Notes: generated by a model not told the origin, from the sequence alone. 64,000 bases of DNA from Bacillus sp. NP157 (GCA_018889975.1 CP076546.1:2294001-2358000), one strand, 5' to 3'. Counted from the first letter of the stretch, positions 46,618-55,507 are shown. Numbers and translations are program-made.

Positions 46618-47640
46618 ATGGCGATTGATCGTGAAACCCAGGTCCTGACCGACGCCTACACGGCGGGTATCCGGTCGCCGCGGGAACTGGCCAATTTCAT
46701 GGCGCATGTCACGCATGAATCCAACGGATTGAACCGTCTCGAAGAAGGCTTTCGCTACACGCGCGACATCACCCAGATCCCCACGCCCTCGGCCTGGCGC
46801 GAGGGTACGGCCGTGCTCGATTCGGCGCGGCGCGACGCCTTGCAGGGTAAGCCGGAGAAGCTCGCGGAGCTGATGCACGGCGGCCGCAACGGCAACGACC
46901 AGCCCGGCGATGGCTGGGCCTACCACGGGCGTGGCTACCTTCCGCTCAACGGCAAGGACAACTATCAGGCGGCCGGCGATGCGCTGAAGCTCGACCTCGT
47001 CGGCAAGCCGGAGCTCGCCGCCGACCCCGCCACGGCCTCGAAGATCGCCACGTGGTACTGGCAGAACAAGGTGCCCGACGTCGCGAAGGAAGACGTCAAG
47101 GGCGCGACCCAGGCGCTCAACGGCAAGCTCAACGGCCTGGAAGACCGCGAAAAGCGCTTCGTCGACTGGCAGCGCCGGCTCACCCCCGAGGTGATGGACC
47201 GCCTTGCCCAGGGCCAGGTCGGCCAGCCCGTCGACGAAAAGAAGGCAGCCCCGGCGCTCAACGACCCCAGCCACCCCGACCACGCCCTTTACAACCAGGC
47301 ACGTACCGCCGTGCACGCCCTGGACGCACGCCACGGCCGTACGCCCGACCAGCAGAGCGACAACCTGGCCGGCTCGCTCACCGCCGCGGCCCGGCGCGAA
47401 GGCATGCAGCGGATCGACCATGTCGTCCTGAGCGACGATGCGAGCAAGGCCTGGGCCGTCCAGGGCGCGCTGGATTCACCACACAAGCAGATGGCCCAGG
47501 TCGCCACGGCCGAGGCCGTCACCACCCCGCTGGCGCAGAGCGCCGCCGCCCTCGAGGCAACCCGACAGGCCACCCAGCCACAGGCCCACGAGCAACAGCA
47601 GCCACAGCAAGCCCAGCCGCCCAAGCCACCGGGTCACTGA
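46618..47640 (+). CDS. X-T4SS effector 1: GH19 lysozyme-like domain with XVIPCD
   Basis: From the ATG at 46618 (AGGAG 7 bases upstream; a GTG at 46600 is less likely) the protein has 340 residues. Residues 1-200 form a GH19-type fold: THESNG with catalytic Glu34, EEGFRY, GDGWAYHGRGYLPLNGKDNY. The usual GRGYxQLTG Gln is Pro109. Residues about 215-340 are an XVIPCD (DPSHPDHALYNQARTAVHALD, IDHVVLSDD, WAVQG) with a Gln/Pro-rich tail, the signal for VirD4. It should cut peptidoglycan in a target cell. Confidence 0.92.
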   Translation: MAIDRETQVLTDAYTAGIRSPRELANFMAHVTHESNGLNRLEEGFRYTRDITQIPTPSAWREGTAVLDSARRDALQGKPEKLAELMHGGRNGNDQPGDGWAYHGRGYLPLNGKDNYQAAGDALKLDLVGKPELAADPATASKIATWYWQNKVPDVAKEDVKGATQALNGKLNGLEDREKRFVDWQRRLTPEVMDRLAQGQVGQPVDEKKAAPALNDPSHPDHALYNQARTAVHALDARHGRTPDQQSDNLAGSLTAAARREGMQRIDHVVLSDDASKAWAVQGALDSPHKQMAQVATAEAVTTPLAQSAAALEATRQATQPQAHEQQQPQQAQPPKPPGH

Positions 47641-47767
47641 GCCACCGGATGAGAATTGCCGAATCAGACACAAAAGAGTCAGGTTCGGTAGGTTATGGTC
47701 CAGAACGTACTCGCCTGGATTGGCGAGGTGTCGGCACGCCGGATGCGACGCCGAGGGAAAGTCAGCC

Positions 47768-47922
47768 AGGAGTTACACATGGCAATTGATCGTGCACATC
47801 CCGCGCGGGCCGCGTTCGTGGCCGCGCATGCACTGCCGTCTAGGAAGCCCGCCACGGGCCGCCTCGGTGTCGTTTTGGCCATCGCCACGACACGTCACAG
47901 GGAGGCCCCGCATGGATCGTGA
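47768..47922 (+). pseudogene. Remnant effector start (or leader frame) before effector 2
   Basis: AGGAGTTACACATGGCAATTGATCG-type bases at 47768-47791 repeat the ribosome-binding site and first codons (MAIDR) of effector 1. After MAIDR the frame departs and ends at 47922, 10 bases inside effector 2. It looks like what remains of a deleted effector start. A translated leader peptide coupled to effector 2 is the alternative. Confidence 0.5.
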
Positions 47923-49174
47923 AACCGAAGTTCTCCTCGAAGCCCGCAAGGCCGGCATCACCCAGCCGCGCGAGCTGGCCAATTACATGGCCCAGGTCAC
48001 CCACGAATCCAACGGCCTCAGCCGCCTCGAAGAAAGTTTCCGCTTCCTGCGCAACATCTCGCAGGTGCCCGTGCAGGCCGCCTGGCGCAACGGGCCCGAC
48101 GCGCTGGATGCCGCGCGCAAGGAAGCCCTCGCCGGCCGCCCCGAAGGCCTCGCCGAACTCATGTACGCCGGCCGCCACGGCAACCACGAACCCGGTGACG
48201 GCTGGCAGTACCGCGGCCGCGGCTACATCCGCCTCGTCGGCCGCGACAACTACCGTGCCGCCGGCGACGCGCTGGGCCTCGACCTCGAAAACCAGCCCGA
48301 CCTCGCCGCGGAACCGCGCCACGCCGCCCGCATCGCGGCATGGCTGTGGCGCGAGCACGTGCCCGAGCAGGCACGCGGCAACGTCGAGGAAAGCACCCGC
48401 GCCATCAACGGCAAGCTGCACGGCCTGGACGATCGCCAGCAGCGCTTCAACGACTGGCAGCGACGCCTTTCGCCCGAGGTGATGCAACGGATCGAGGGTG
48501 GCAACCTCAACGCCCCCGTGCCGTCGCACGACCGCGCCACGACCGTGGCAGCCACCGCGGCTACCGTCGCCGCCGGTGCAGCCGCCACGGCGGCCGCGCG
48601 CGAAGCGTCCGGCCCGACCATCACGCGCAAGGTCTCGCGCCTGCCGCGGGCGAAGGAAGAGCTCACCGAGCACGGCCTGACGCGCGACGCCATGGCCGCG
48701 GTGGAACATGCCGAAGACCTGCGTGAAGAACGCAGCTACCGCCGGCACCACTGCCACCACATGGCCGACGCGGCCCACCCGCAGCACAAGCTGTTCGAGA
48801 GCACGCGCGACGCCGTCCGCCAGCTGGACGCGCGCCACCATCGCCAGCCCGACCAGCAAACCGAGAACATCGCCGGCGCACTCAGCGTGGAAGCACGCAA
48901 GCACGGCCTCGACCACATCGACCACGTCACCCTCAGCGACGACGCCAGCCGCGTCTACGCCGTGCAGGGCGACCTGGATTCACCGTTGAAGAAAGTCGTC
49001 GAGCTGGACACCGCCAGGGCCGCCGCCACCCCGCTGGAACAGAGCGACAAGGCGATGGCCACGCTGGACAAGGCCGACGACGCCAAGGCCGCCCAACCCG
49101 AACCGCCCAAGCACGACCACGACCAGGCCCAGCAGGCCGCCGCGCCCGTGCAAGGGCATGGCCATCCCCGCTGA
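47912..49174 (+). CDS. X-T4SS effector 2: GH19 lysozyme-like domain with XVIPCD
   Basis: The ATG at 47912 follows GGGAGG. The 420-residue protein has a GH19-type domain (HESNGLSRLEE with catalytic Glu32; GRGYIRLVGRDNY, with Arg for the usual Gln) homologous to effector 1 along its length. A low-complexity Ala/Thr stretch (about 209-232) and a basic linker with a His cluster (RRHHCHH) follow. The XVIPCD lies at about 285-420 (HPQHKLFESTRDAVRQLDARHH, IDHVTLSDD, YAVQG). The frame is open upstream to 47438 only inside effector 1. Confidence 0.92.
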   Translation: MDRETEVLLEARKAGITQPRELANYMAQVTHESNGLSRLEESFRFLRNISQVPVQAAWRNGPDALDAARKEALAGRPEGLAELMYAGRHGNHEPGDGWQYRGRGYIRLVGRDNYRAAGDALGLDLENQPDLAAEPRHAARIAAWLWREHVPEQARGNVEESTRAINGKLHGLDDRQQRFNDWQRRLSPEVMQRIEGGNLNAPVPSHDRATTVAATAATVAAGAAATAAAREASGPTITRKVSRLPRAKEELTEHGLTRDAMAAVEHAEDLREERSYRRHHCHHMADAAHPQHKLFESTRDAVRQLDARHHRQPDQQTENIAGALSVEARKHGLDHIDHVTLSDDASRVYAVQGDLDSPLKKVVELDTARAAATPLEQSDKAMATLDKADDAKAAQPEPPKHDHDQAQQAAAPVQGHGHPR

Positions 49175-49213
49175 CCGCGACCGCACGACATCCCTGCGCC
49201 GAAGGAAACACGC

Positions 49214-49744
49214 ATGACCCACACATCGAAGTTCCTGCTACTTGCCGCGATCGCGCTGGCGTTGCCGGCAACGCCCGCGCTGGCCGCGCCCGCCGCCACG
49301 ATGTGCGGCGCTGGCGACAAGCCGGTGCTCTCCTGCCCGCTCGCCAGCGGTGGCAAGACGGTCTCGGTCTGCGCGGCGGCGAACAACCGCTTTTACTACG
49401 CATACGGCAAGCCCGGCGCCAAGGCTGACATGACCTGGCCCGCCGACGGCGCGAACGCCGATGGCCTCACCCGTACCCACCTCGGCTTCGCCGGCAACAA
49501 CGGTGGTTACGCCTTCGCATTCACCAACGCAGGCTTCAAGTACGTCGTGTACGCCACCTCCGGCTCACGCGGCGCGCAGGACGGCGGCATCATCGTCCTG
49601 CACGGCGACGACGCGAAGCCGGTGAAGAACACCCGTTGCCAGGCCGGTGCGATCACCGAGTCCGACGACGACGCCCTCCTCGATGCCACCCTGAAACTAC
49701 CGAAAGACCCGACGATCCAGCAGCACGGACTGCCCCCTCATTAA
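49214..49744 (+). CDS. Exported candidate immunity protein between effectors 2 and 3
   Basis: 176 residues with a Sec signal (FLLLAAIALALPATPALA). The mature protein is beta-rich with four cysteines (TMCGAGDKPVLSC, SVC, TRC) and reads GKTVSVCAAANNRFYYAYGKPG, a segment I have seen in exported proteins of unknown fold. It is periplasmic, where peptidoglycan-cutting effectors would act. It is 39 bases after effector 2 and 10 bases before effector 3, so it could protect against either. Confidence 0.75.
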   Translation: MTHTSKFLLLAAIALALPATPALAAPAATMCGAGDKPVLSCPLASGGKTVSVCAAANNRFYYAYGKPGAKADMTWPADGANADGLTRTHLGFAGNNGGYAFAFTNAGFKYVVYATSGSRGAQDGGIIVLHGDDAKPVKNTRCQAGAITESDDDALLDATLKLPKDPTIQQHGLPPH

Positions 49745-49754
49745 GGAGTTACAC

Positions 49755-51341
49755 ATGAGTGCGAAAGAGAACGCCGATTACCTGATGACCTACGCCCAGG
49801 CGCATGGCATCACCGATCCGAAAGAACTGGCCAACTTCATGGGCCAGATGCAGGTCGAATGCGGTGGCTTTGGCCGCATGAACGAAAACCTGAATTACTC
49901 CGGCGACCGGCTGCTTGCCGTGTTCCCGGGACGCAACGGCATGGACACGCTGGCCGAAGCCAATCGCGTGGCTGCCGGCGGCGAAGAAGGCGTGGCCAAC
50001 CAGATCTATGGCGGCGCGTGGGGCAAGCGCAACCTCGGCAATACGGAACCCGGCGATGGCTGGACCTTCCATGGCCGTGGCTACGTCCAGCTCACCGGCC
50101 GCGACAACTACGAAGCAGCCGGCAAGGCGCTGGGGCTCGACCTGGTGAACCATCCCGAGCTCGCCTCCAACCAGGAAAACGCGGCGAAGATCGCCGTGTA
50201 TTACTGGAACTCGCGCGTGCAGGCCAATGGCCACCAGCAGAACGTGCACGACGCCGCGGTCGACATCAATGGCGGCACCAACGGCCTGCCCGAGCGCCGC
50301 ACCGCGGCTGCCGCGTGGGAAGCCGCGCTCGACAAGGGCTATAAGCCCGGTGGCCCGGAACCGATCCCGGGTGGCGCCGGTGGCGGTGGCCACTCGCGTG
50401 AGTCCGTGCGCCACGTGCAGGAACTGCTCAACAAGCAGGGCTACCACGACAGCAACGGCAAGCCGCTTGGCGAAGACGGCCGCATGGGTGCGCAGACCAA
50501 GGGCGCGATCGAAGCCTTCCAGCGCGACCACGGCCTGAAGGCCGACGGCGTGGCCGGTCCGGCGACGTTGAAGGAACTGGAAAAGGGCCAGCCGCAGCAG
50601 GGCACCACCGCCAAGCCGGCGACGACCCCGCCGGCCCAGCCCGCCGCCACGGACGCGAAGCACACCACCGCCGAGCCGAAGCACGCCGCCACCCCGGCCA
50701 CGCTGCGCGAAGGCAGCCGCGGCGACGACGTGCATTCGTTGCAGGCATCGCTGGCCGCCGCGGGCTACAAGGACGCCAACGGCAAGCCGATCAAGGCCGA
50801 CGGTGACTTCGGTGCGCACACGAAGGAAGCGTTGCAGTCGTTCCAGCGCGACCGCGGGCTGAAAGACGACGGCATCGCCGGCAAGGCCACGTTCGCCGCG
50901 CTGCAGTCGAAGGAAGCCGCCGCACCGCGCATGGACCAGGCCGGCCATCCGGACAACCCGCTCTATCGCCAGGCGCTGGACAACGTGCAGAAGCTCGACG
51001 CACAGGCCGGGCGCGCGTCGGACCAGTACAGCAGCCAGTTCGCCGGCTCGCTCGCCACGGCGGCACGCGCGCAGGGCATGACCGGCATCGACCACGTCAC
51101 GCTCAGCAACGACGGTTCGCGTGCCTGGGCCGTGCAGGGCGAGCTCAACTCGCCGTTCAAGCAGATGGCCGAAGTGCAGACCCAGCAGGCGGTGAACACC
51201 CCGCTGGAACAGAGCACGCGCCAGGCCGAACAGCACGCGCAGAACGCACAGCAGTCGCAGCAAACGCAGCAGGCCCAGCAAGCACAGTTGCAGGCCCAGC
51301 AGCCGCCGCAGCCCCAGCCCACCCAGCCGCACGGCCCCTGA
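49755..51341 (+). CDS. X-T4SS effector 3: GH19 lysozyme with two PG-binding domains and XVIPCD
   Basis: 528 residues. Residues 1-190 are a canonical GH19-type enzyme (QVECGGFGRMNENL with Glu35 and Glu44; FHGRGYVQLTGRDNY). Two PG_binding_1 domains follow at about 213-275 (LLNKQGY...GRMGAQTKGAIEAFQRDHGL) and 316-385 (LRSLQASL-type, GDFGAHTKEALQSFQRDRGL). The XVIPCD is at about 393-528, with IDHVTLSND, WAVQGELNSPFKQ and a Gln-rich tail. It should hydrolyse glycan strands of a rival's wall while anchored to it. AAGGAGTTACACATG drives its start. Confidence 0.94.
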   Translation: MSAKENADYLMTYAQAHGITDPKELANFMGQMQVECGGFGRMNENLNYSGDRLLAVFPGRNGMDTLAEANRVAAGGEEGVANQIYGGAWGKRNLGNTEPGDGWTFHGRGYVQLTGRDNYEAAGKALGLDLVNHPELASNQENAAKIAVYYWNSRVQANGHQQNVHDAAVDINGGTNGLPERRTAAAAWEAALDKGYKPGGPEPIPGGAGGGGHSRESVRHVQELLNKQGYHDSNGKPLGEDGRMGAQTKGAIEAFQRDHGLKADGVAGPATLKELEKGQPQQGTTAKPATTPPAQPAATDAKHTTAEPKHAATPATLREGSRGDDVHSLQASLAAAGYKDANGKPIKADGDFGAHTKEALQSFQRDRGLKDDGIAGKATFAALQSKEAAAPRMDQAGHPDNPLYRQALDNVQKLDAQAGRASDQYSSQFAGSLATAARAQGMTGIDHVTLSNDGSRAWAVQGELNSPFKQMAEVQTQQAVNTPLEQSTRQAEQHAQNAQQSQQTQQAQQAQLQAQQPPQPQPTQPHGP

Positions 51342-51373
51342 ACCCGGCCACCCTGCCCCGATAAGGACACCGC

Positions 51374-51922
51374 ATGAAATCCATCGCCACTTCCCTGGTC
51401 TTCTCCCTCGGCTTGCTCGCCATGGCTGGCGTACAGGCCGAACCGGTCCCCGTGGCCGTGGTGAAGAAACAGATCGAAGCGATCACCCCGGGATCGGTCG
51501 TCACCTGCACGACCACCTCGACCGGAGCCGCCTCGTGCAAGGCCGACGGATGGCGCGCGGATGTCGCAGGATGCGGCGAGGGTGCCGAGTACGGGGCAGT
51601 TACCAACAAGGCCGGCGTCGACCTGCACGCCGGCCTCAACGGCAAGGGCGCGGTCACCGCGCACCTGCAGAAGGGGCAGTTCGTCTGCGTCGCGGCGAGT
51701 GCCCACCAGGGCGAGGACAACCAGCGTTTCATCGTCGCCGTGGCAACGTCCTCGGTCGCCGACTGCAAGGGCAAGGACCTCTGCCGCAACGCCGACCACC
51801 CGATCCAGTGGAAGGCTGCACAGCCGAAGGCGACCTGCAACGCGGCCCGCGGCGACTACGCCGCCTGCGCCGCCGGCTGGGTCAGCCTCGACGACGTCGA
51901 CAGTTATTCCAACGGCCTCTAA
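51374..51922 (+). CDS. Exported candidate immunity protein between effectors 3 and 4
   Basis: 182 residues with a Sec signal (MKSIATSLVFSLGLLAMAGVQA). The mature part has about eight cysteines (VVTCTTTSTGAASC, DVAGCGEG, FVC, DC, LC, TC, ACAAGW) and reads like a compact disulphide-bonded domain. No family is recognised. It lies 32 bases after effector 3 and 24 bases before effector 4. Its place and export fit an X-Tfi type inhibitor. Confidence 0.75.
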   Translation: MKSIATSLVFSLGLLAMAGVQAEPVPVAVVKKQIEAITPGSVVTCTTTSTGAASCKADGWRADVAGCGEGAEYGAVTNKAGVDLHAGLNGKGAVTAHLQKGQFVCVAASAHQGEDNQRFIVAVATSSVADCKGKDLCRNADHPIQWKAAQPKATCNAARGDYAACAAGWVSLDDVDSYSNGL

Positions 51923-51946
51923 CACCACGCACAGGAGTTACACCGC

Positions 51947-53353
51947 ATGAGCAAGGACATCTACGACGCCGCACGCGCCCACTTCATCGATGGCGACGAC
52001 AAGTTCGAATACGGTCGCCCCGACATGCGCATGCACAACAAGACCGACAATAAGCCGGGCTATACCGACAGCAGCCGCACCGAGCAGGACAACGACCACG
52101 ACGGCTACAAAGGCGTCGATTGCTCGTCCTTCGTCTGGCGCGGCCTGAAGGAAGCCGGTTACAACGTCGGCAACACGCCGTTCGCGACCAGCGACCTGTT
52201 CAACGGCAAGCACGTCACGCCGTACGCGAAGGAACACTTCGACGTCATCCCGGCCGACGAAGCCAGGAAGACCCCGGGTTCGCTGCAGCCCGGCGACGTC
52301 ATCATGTGGAAGGAAAAATCCGGCACCGGCCAGCACGTCGGCATCTTCGGCGGCTATGGCAAGGACGGCTCCATCCACTTCATCGGCTCGCAGGTCACCA
52401 AGGGCCCCAGCGACGCCGTCGCCACCCAGGGCGGCTACTGGAACGGCGGCAAGATGGAAATCGAAGGCGCCCTCCGCGCCAAGCAGTCATTCCGCGTTCC
52501 CGGCCACCAGGCTGGCGCGCCCGACGCACACACGCCGGCGCCCGCCCATGCCGCGACGCCGGCCAATGCCGCGACGCCTGCCCATGCAGCTACTCCGGCC
52601 CATGCAACCACGCCGGCCCATGCAGCCGCACCCGCCCATGCAGCCGCAGCCGCCACCGCCGCTGGTGCGGCACACGCGGCCACCACGCATGCCGCGGGAG
52701 CGCAGGGCGCCACCCTGCGCCACGGTGACGAAGGCAGCCACGTCCGCGAGTTGCAGGAACGCCTCAACCACCTGGGCTACCGCGACGAGAACGGCAAGGC
52801 GCTGAAGCCCGACGGCGATTTCGGCGGCCACACCAAGGCGGCCCTCGAGCGCTTCCAGGAAGCCCACGGCCTGGAGAAGGACGGCATTGCCGGCCGCGAC
52901 ACCCAGGGCGCACTGGCCAAGGCCACGCCGCGCATGGATAGCCCGGCGCATCCGGACCACACGATGTTCAACCAGGCTCGCGAAGCGGTGCACAAGCTGG
53001 ACGCAGCGCATGGCCGCCCGCCGGATGGCACCAGCGACCGGATCGCCGCCGCGGCGACGTTCGCCGCCCGCCAGCACGGCATGACCGGCGTCGACCACGT
53101 CGTGCTCAACAAGGACGCGAGCAGTGCGTACGCCGTGCAGGGCGACCTCAACTCGCCGTTCAAGCAGGCCGCCGAAGTGAACATGCAGCAGGCCGTCGCC
53201 ACGCCGGTGGAGAAGAGCAGCGAAGCGGCGATGCAGCACCAGGCCAGCCAGGCCCAGCAGGCCCAGCAAGGCCAGCAGGTGGCGCAGCAACAGCAGCATG
53301 CACAGCAGCAACAGACGGCCCAACAGCAAGCCCAGCAGCCGCACGGTCCGTGA
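51947..53353 (+). CDS. X-T4SS effector 4: NlpC/P60-like peptidase with PG-binding domain and XVIPCD
   Basis: 468 residues. Residues 1-185 are NlpC/P60/CHAP-like, with Cys59 in GVDCSSFVWRGLKEAGY and His130 in GQHVGIFGGY as the likely catalytic pair, and GDVIMWKE typical of the fold. A hexapeptide repeat linker (AATPAH) covers about 196-231. A PG_binding_1 domain (about 256-325) closely resembles the second one of effector 3. The XVIPCD is at about 328-468 (VDHVVLNKD, YAVQGDLNSPFKQ, Gln-rich tail). It probably cuts peptide stems of peptidoglycan. Confidence 0.92.
   Translation: MSKDIYDAARAHFIDGDDKFEYGRPDMRMHNKTDNKPGYTDSSRTEQDNDHDGYKGVDCSSFVWRGLKEAGYNVGNTPFATSDLFNGKHVTPYAKEHFDVIPADEARKTPGSLQPGDVIMWKEKSGTGQHVGIFGGYGKDGSIHFIGSQVTKGPSDAVATQGGYWNGGKMEIEGALRAKQSFRVPGHQAGAPDAHTPAPAHAATPANAATPAHAATPAHATTPAHAAAPAHAAAAATAAGAAHAATTHAAGAQGATLRHGDEGSHVRELQERLNHLGYRDENGKALKPDGDFGGHTKAALERFQEAHGLEKDGIAGRDTQGALAKATPRMDSPAHPDHTMFNQAREAVHKLDAAHGRPPDGTSDRIAAAATFAARQHGMTGVDHVVLNKDASSAYAVQGDLNSPFKQAAEVNMQQAVATPVEKSSEAAMQHQASQAQQAQQGQQVAQQQQHAQQQQTAQQQAQQPHGP
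52532..52639 (+). repeat. 18-bp tandem repeat encoding AATPAH units
   Basis: Six in-frame units of 18 bases encode TPAPAH, AATPAN, AATPAH, AATPAH, ATTPAH and AAAPAH. They form the linker between the peptidase and PG-binding domains of effector 4. Copy number is likely to vary between strains. Confidence 0.85.
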
Positions 53354-53375
53354 CCTGCCCCGTAAGGAGTACGCA

Positions 53376-53975
53376 TTGAAAACCGGAACACGGCGCCTGC
53401 ATGGCGCCACTGTCACCGCCCTCCTCGCGCTTTCCCTACCCGCTTTTGGTGCCGCCATGAACAAACCCGACGTCAAGCTCAACCCGAACCCGCGCATGCG
53501 TTACGAGATCACCGTGAAGGTGGACGGCGCCCCGGGCCCGTTCGATCGCATCGAGGGTTCGGTCGACTACAAGGTCGCCAACGCGAACTGCGTGCCGCTG
53601 ACCAAGGTCACCGGCGCCACCGTGCCGCCGGAGAAGCGCGTGCCCGTGCAACTGCACGCGGCGGGCGGCAATACGTACAAGGGCGAGATCTTCGTCGACC
53701 TGCTCCAGGACGAGGACTACTTCGGCATGGGCGTGTGCCACTGGAGCATCGTCGGCGCCAGCGCCGACCTGTTCGCGCACAAGGTCGACTTCAGCCCGGC
53801 GATCTACAAGGACGACATCCTCGCCGGCAAAACGGTCACCCGCTACTTCGCCAACGGCTCCTACAAGGATGCCGACCTCGATCGCGTGGACATCGGCGAG
53901 CAGAGCCCGGCGGGCTACAAGAATGCCTCCGACGTGTTCTCCATCTCGCTCACGTCGCAGGAGAAGCATCCGTGA
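53376..53975 (+). CDS. Exported candidate immunity protein between effectors 4 and 5
   Basis: From the TTG at 53376 (TAAGGAG upstream) the protein has 199 residues, with a signal MKTGTRRLHGATVTALLALSLPAFGAA. The mature part is beta-rich (MRYEITVKVDGAPGPFDRIEGSVDYKV, YKGEIFVDLLQDEDYFGMGVCHWSIVGASADL). No family is recognised. Its stop overlaps the start of effector 5 (GTGA), strong coupling that favours it as the lipase inhibitor, though effector 4 is only 22 bases upstream. Confidence 0.78.
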   Translation: MKTGTRRLHGATVTALLALSLPAFGAAMNKPDVKLNPNPRMRYEITVKVDGAPGPFDRIEGSVDYKVANANCVPLTKVTGATVPPEKRVPVQLHAAGGNTYKGEIFVDLLQDEDYFGMGVCHWSIVGASADLFAHKVDFSPAIYKDDILAGKTVTRYFANGSYKDADLDRVDIGEQSPAGYKNASDVFSISLTSQEKHP

Positions 53976-55471
53976 CCCTGCAATCGACGGACTATGCGCT
54001 GCTCGCGCAGGATGCCTACGAAGACCCCCAACTCAATAAGAAAGTCGAACTGGGCGGCATCGCCTACCGCGCCATCGACACCATGAACAACCCGGTGACC
54101 GGCTTCCAGGCCACCGCCTACCAGCGCGAAGACACCCACGAAGTGATCATCGCCTACCGTGGCACCGAGTTTGATCGCGAGCCGGTCCAGGACGGTGGCG
54201 TGGATGCCGCGATGGTGCTCGCTGGCGTGAACCTGCAGGCCGCCGATTCCAACGCGTTCACCCAGCGCGTGCTCGACCGGGTGCAGAAGGAAAACGAGCG
54301 TTCCGCGCAGCCGATCGACGTCTCCGTGACCGGGCACTCGCTGGGCGGCACACTCGCCGAGATCAACGCGGCGAAGTTCGGCCTGCACGGCGAAACCTTC
54401 AACGCCTATGGCGCCGCCAGCCTGAAGGGCGTGCCCGCGGGCGGCACCACCGTCATCGACCATGTCCGCGCCGGCGACCTGGTCAGCGCGGCCAGCCCGC
54501 ATTTCGGCCAGGTGCGTGTCTACGCGGCCCAGCAGGACATCGACACCCTGTCCAAGGCCGGCTACCGCGACGACAGCGGCCTGTTCAGCCTGCGCAACCC
54601 GATCAAGGCAACCAACTTCGACGCCCACGCGATCGACAACTTCGTGCCCGACAGCAAGTTGCTGGGCAAGTCGATCATCGACCCGGAAAACGTCGCTCGC
54701 TACGACGCGCACAAGGGCATGGTCGACCGCTACCGCAACGACGTCGCCGACATCCGCCTCGGCCTCTCCGCGCCCTGGGAGATCCCCAAGGCGATCGGCG
54801 AACTCAAGGACAACCTCGAGCACAAGGCCGTCGAAGCCATCGGCGGCGGGATCCTGGCCGTGGAGCACGGGATCGAAAACGTGGTGCACGAGGCGAAGGA
54901 TGGCTTCGCCCACCTCAAGGAAGGCTTCGAGCACCTCAAGGAAGGCGTGCACCATATCAAGGAGGAGATCGGCGAAGGCATCCATGCCGTGGAAGAAAAG
55001 GCTTCCAGCGCATGGCACACGCTCACCCACCCCAAGGAATGGTTCGAGCACGACACGCCCTCCGTGGCGCTCAACGACCCCGCGCATCCGGACAACGGGC
55101 TGTTCAAGCAGGCGCGTGATGCCGTGCACCAGCTCGATGCCGCGCACGGCCGTACACCCGACGGGCGCAGCGACAACCTGGCCGGCGCCGTGACGGTGGC
55201 CGCCCGCCGCGACGGCCTCGAGCGGGTCGACAGCGTGGTGCTGGGCGGCGGCGGTGAGAAGGCCTTCGCCGTGCAGGGCGACGTCGCCTCGCCGTTCAAG
55301 AAAACCGCCGAGGTGTCCACGCAGGTCGCGGTCGACACCTCCGTGGAGCAAAGCAGCAAGGCATGGAACCAGGAGCAGGCGCGCCAGCAAGCCGCGCAGG
55401 CCCAGCAGCAGGCCATGCAGACCCCGCCACCGGCCCAGCCGGGGATCGATCCCCATGCGCGGCACGCCTGA
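53972..55471 (+). CDS. X-T4SS effector 5: class 3 lipase with XVIPCD
   Basis: The GTG at 53972 gives 499 residues. The lipase domain (1-240) has YRGTEFD (oxyanion region), the nucleophile elbow GHSLGG (Ser123), and probable Asp169 (RAGDLVS) and His219 (NFDAHAIDNF) to complete the triad. Residues about 283-345 are amphipathic repeats (HLKEGFEHLKEGVHHIKEEIG) that may insert in membrane or form a coiled coil. The XVIPCD at about 366-499 is slightly divergent (VDSVVLGGG, FAVQGDVASPFKK). It should degrade phospholipids in target cells. Confidence 0.92.
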   Translation: MTLQSTDYALLAQDAYEDPQLNKKVELGGIAYRAIDTMNNPVTGFQATAYQREDTHEVIIAYRGTEFDREPVQDGGVDAAMVLAGVNLQAADSNAFTQRVLDRVQKENERSAQPIDVSVTGHSLGGTLAEINAAKFGLHGETFNAYGAASLKGVPAGGTTVIDHVRAGDLVSAASPHFGQVRVYAAQQDIDTLSKAGYRDDSGLFSLRNPIKATNFDAHAIDNFVPDSKLLGKSIIDPENVARYDAHKGMVDRYRNDVADIRLGLSAPWEIPKAIGELKDNLEHKAVEAIGGGILAVEHGIENVVHEAKDGFAHLKEGFEHLKEGVHHIKEEIGEGIHAVEEKASSAWHTLTHPKEWFEHDTPSVALNDPAHPDNGLFKQARDAVHQLDAAHGRTPDGRSDNLAGAVTVAARRDGLERVDSVVLGGGGEKAFAVQGDVASPFKKTAEVSTQVAVDTSVEQSSKAWNQEQARQQAAQAQQQAMQTPPPAQPGIDPHARHA

Positions 55472-55507
55472 TTCCCTTATGATTTTCCCATCCACGAAGG
55501 AACTGCG

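Noticed and set aside
49749-51332. A 527-codon minus-strand frame opposite effector 3
   Set aside because: Leu/Arg/Gly-rich product without domain structure, antisense to a protein with GH19, PG-binding and XVIPCD domains.
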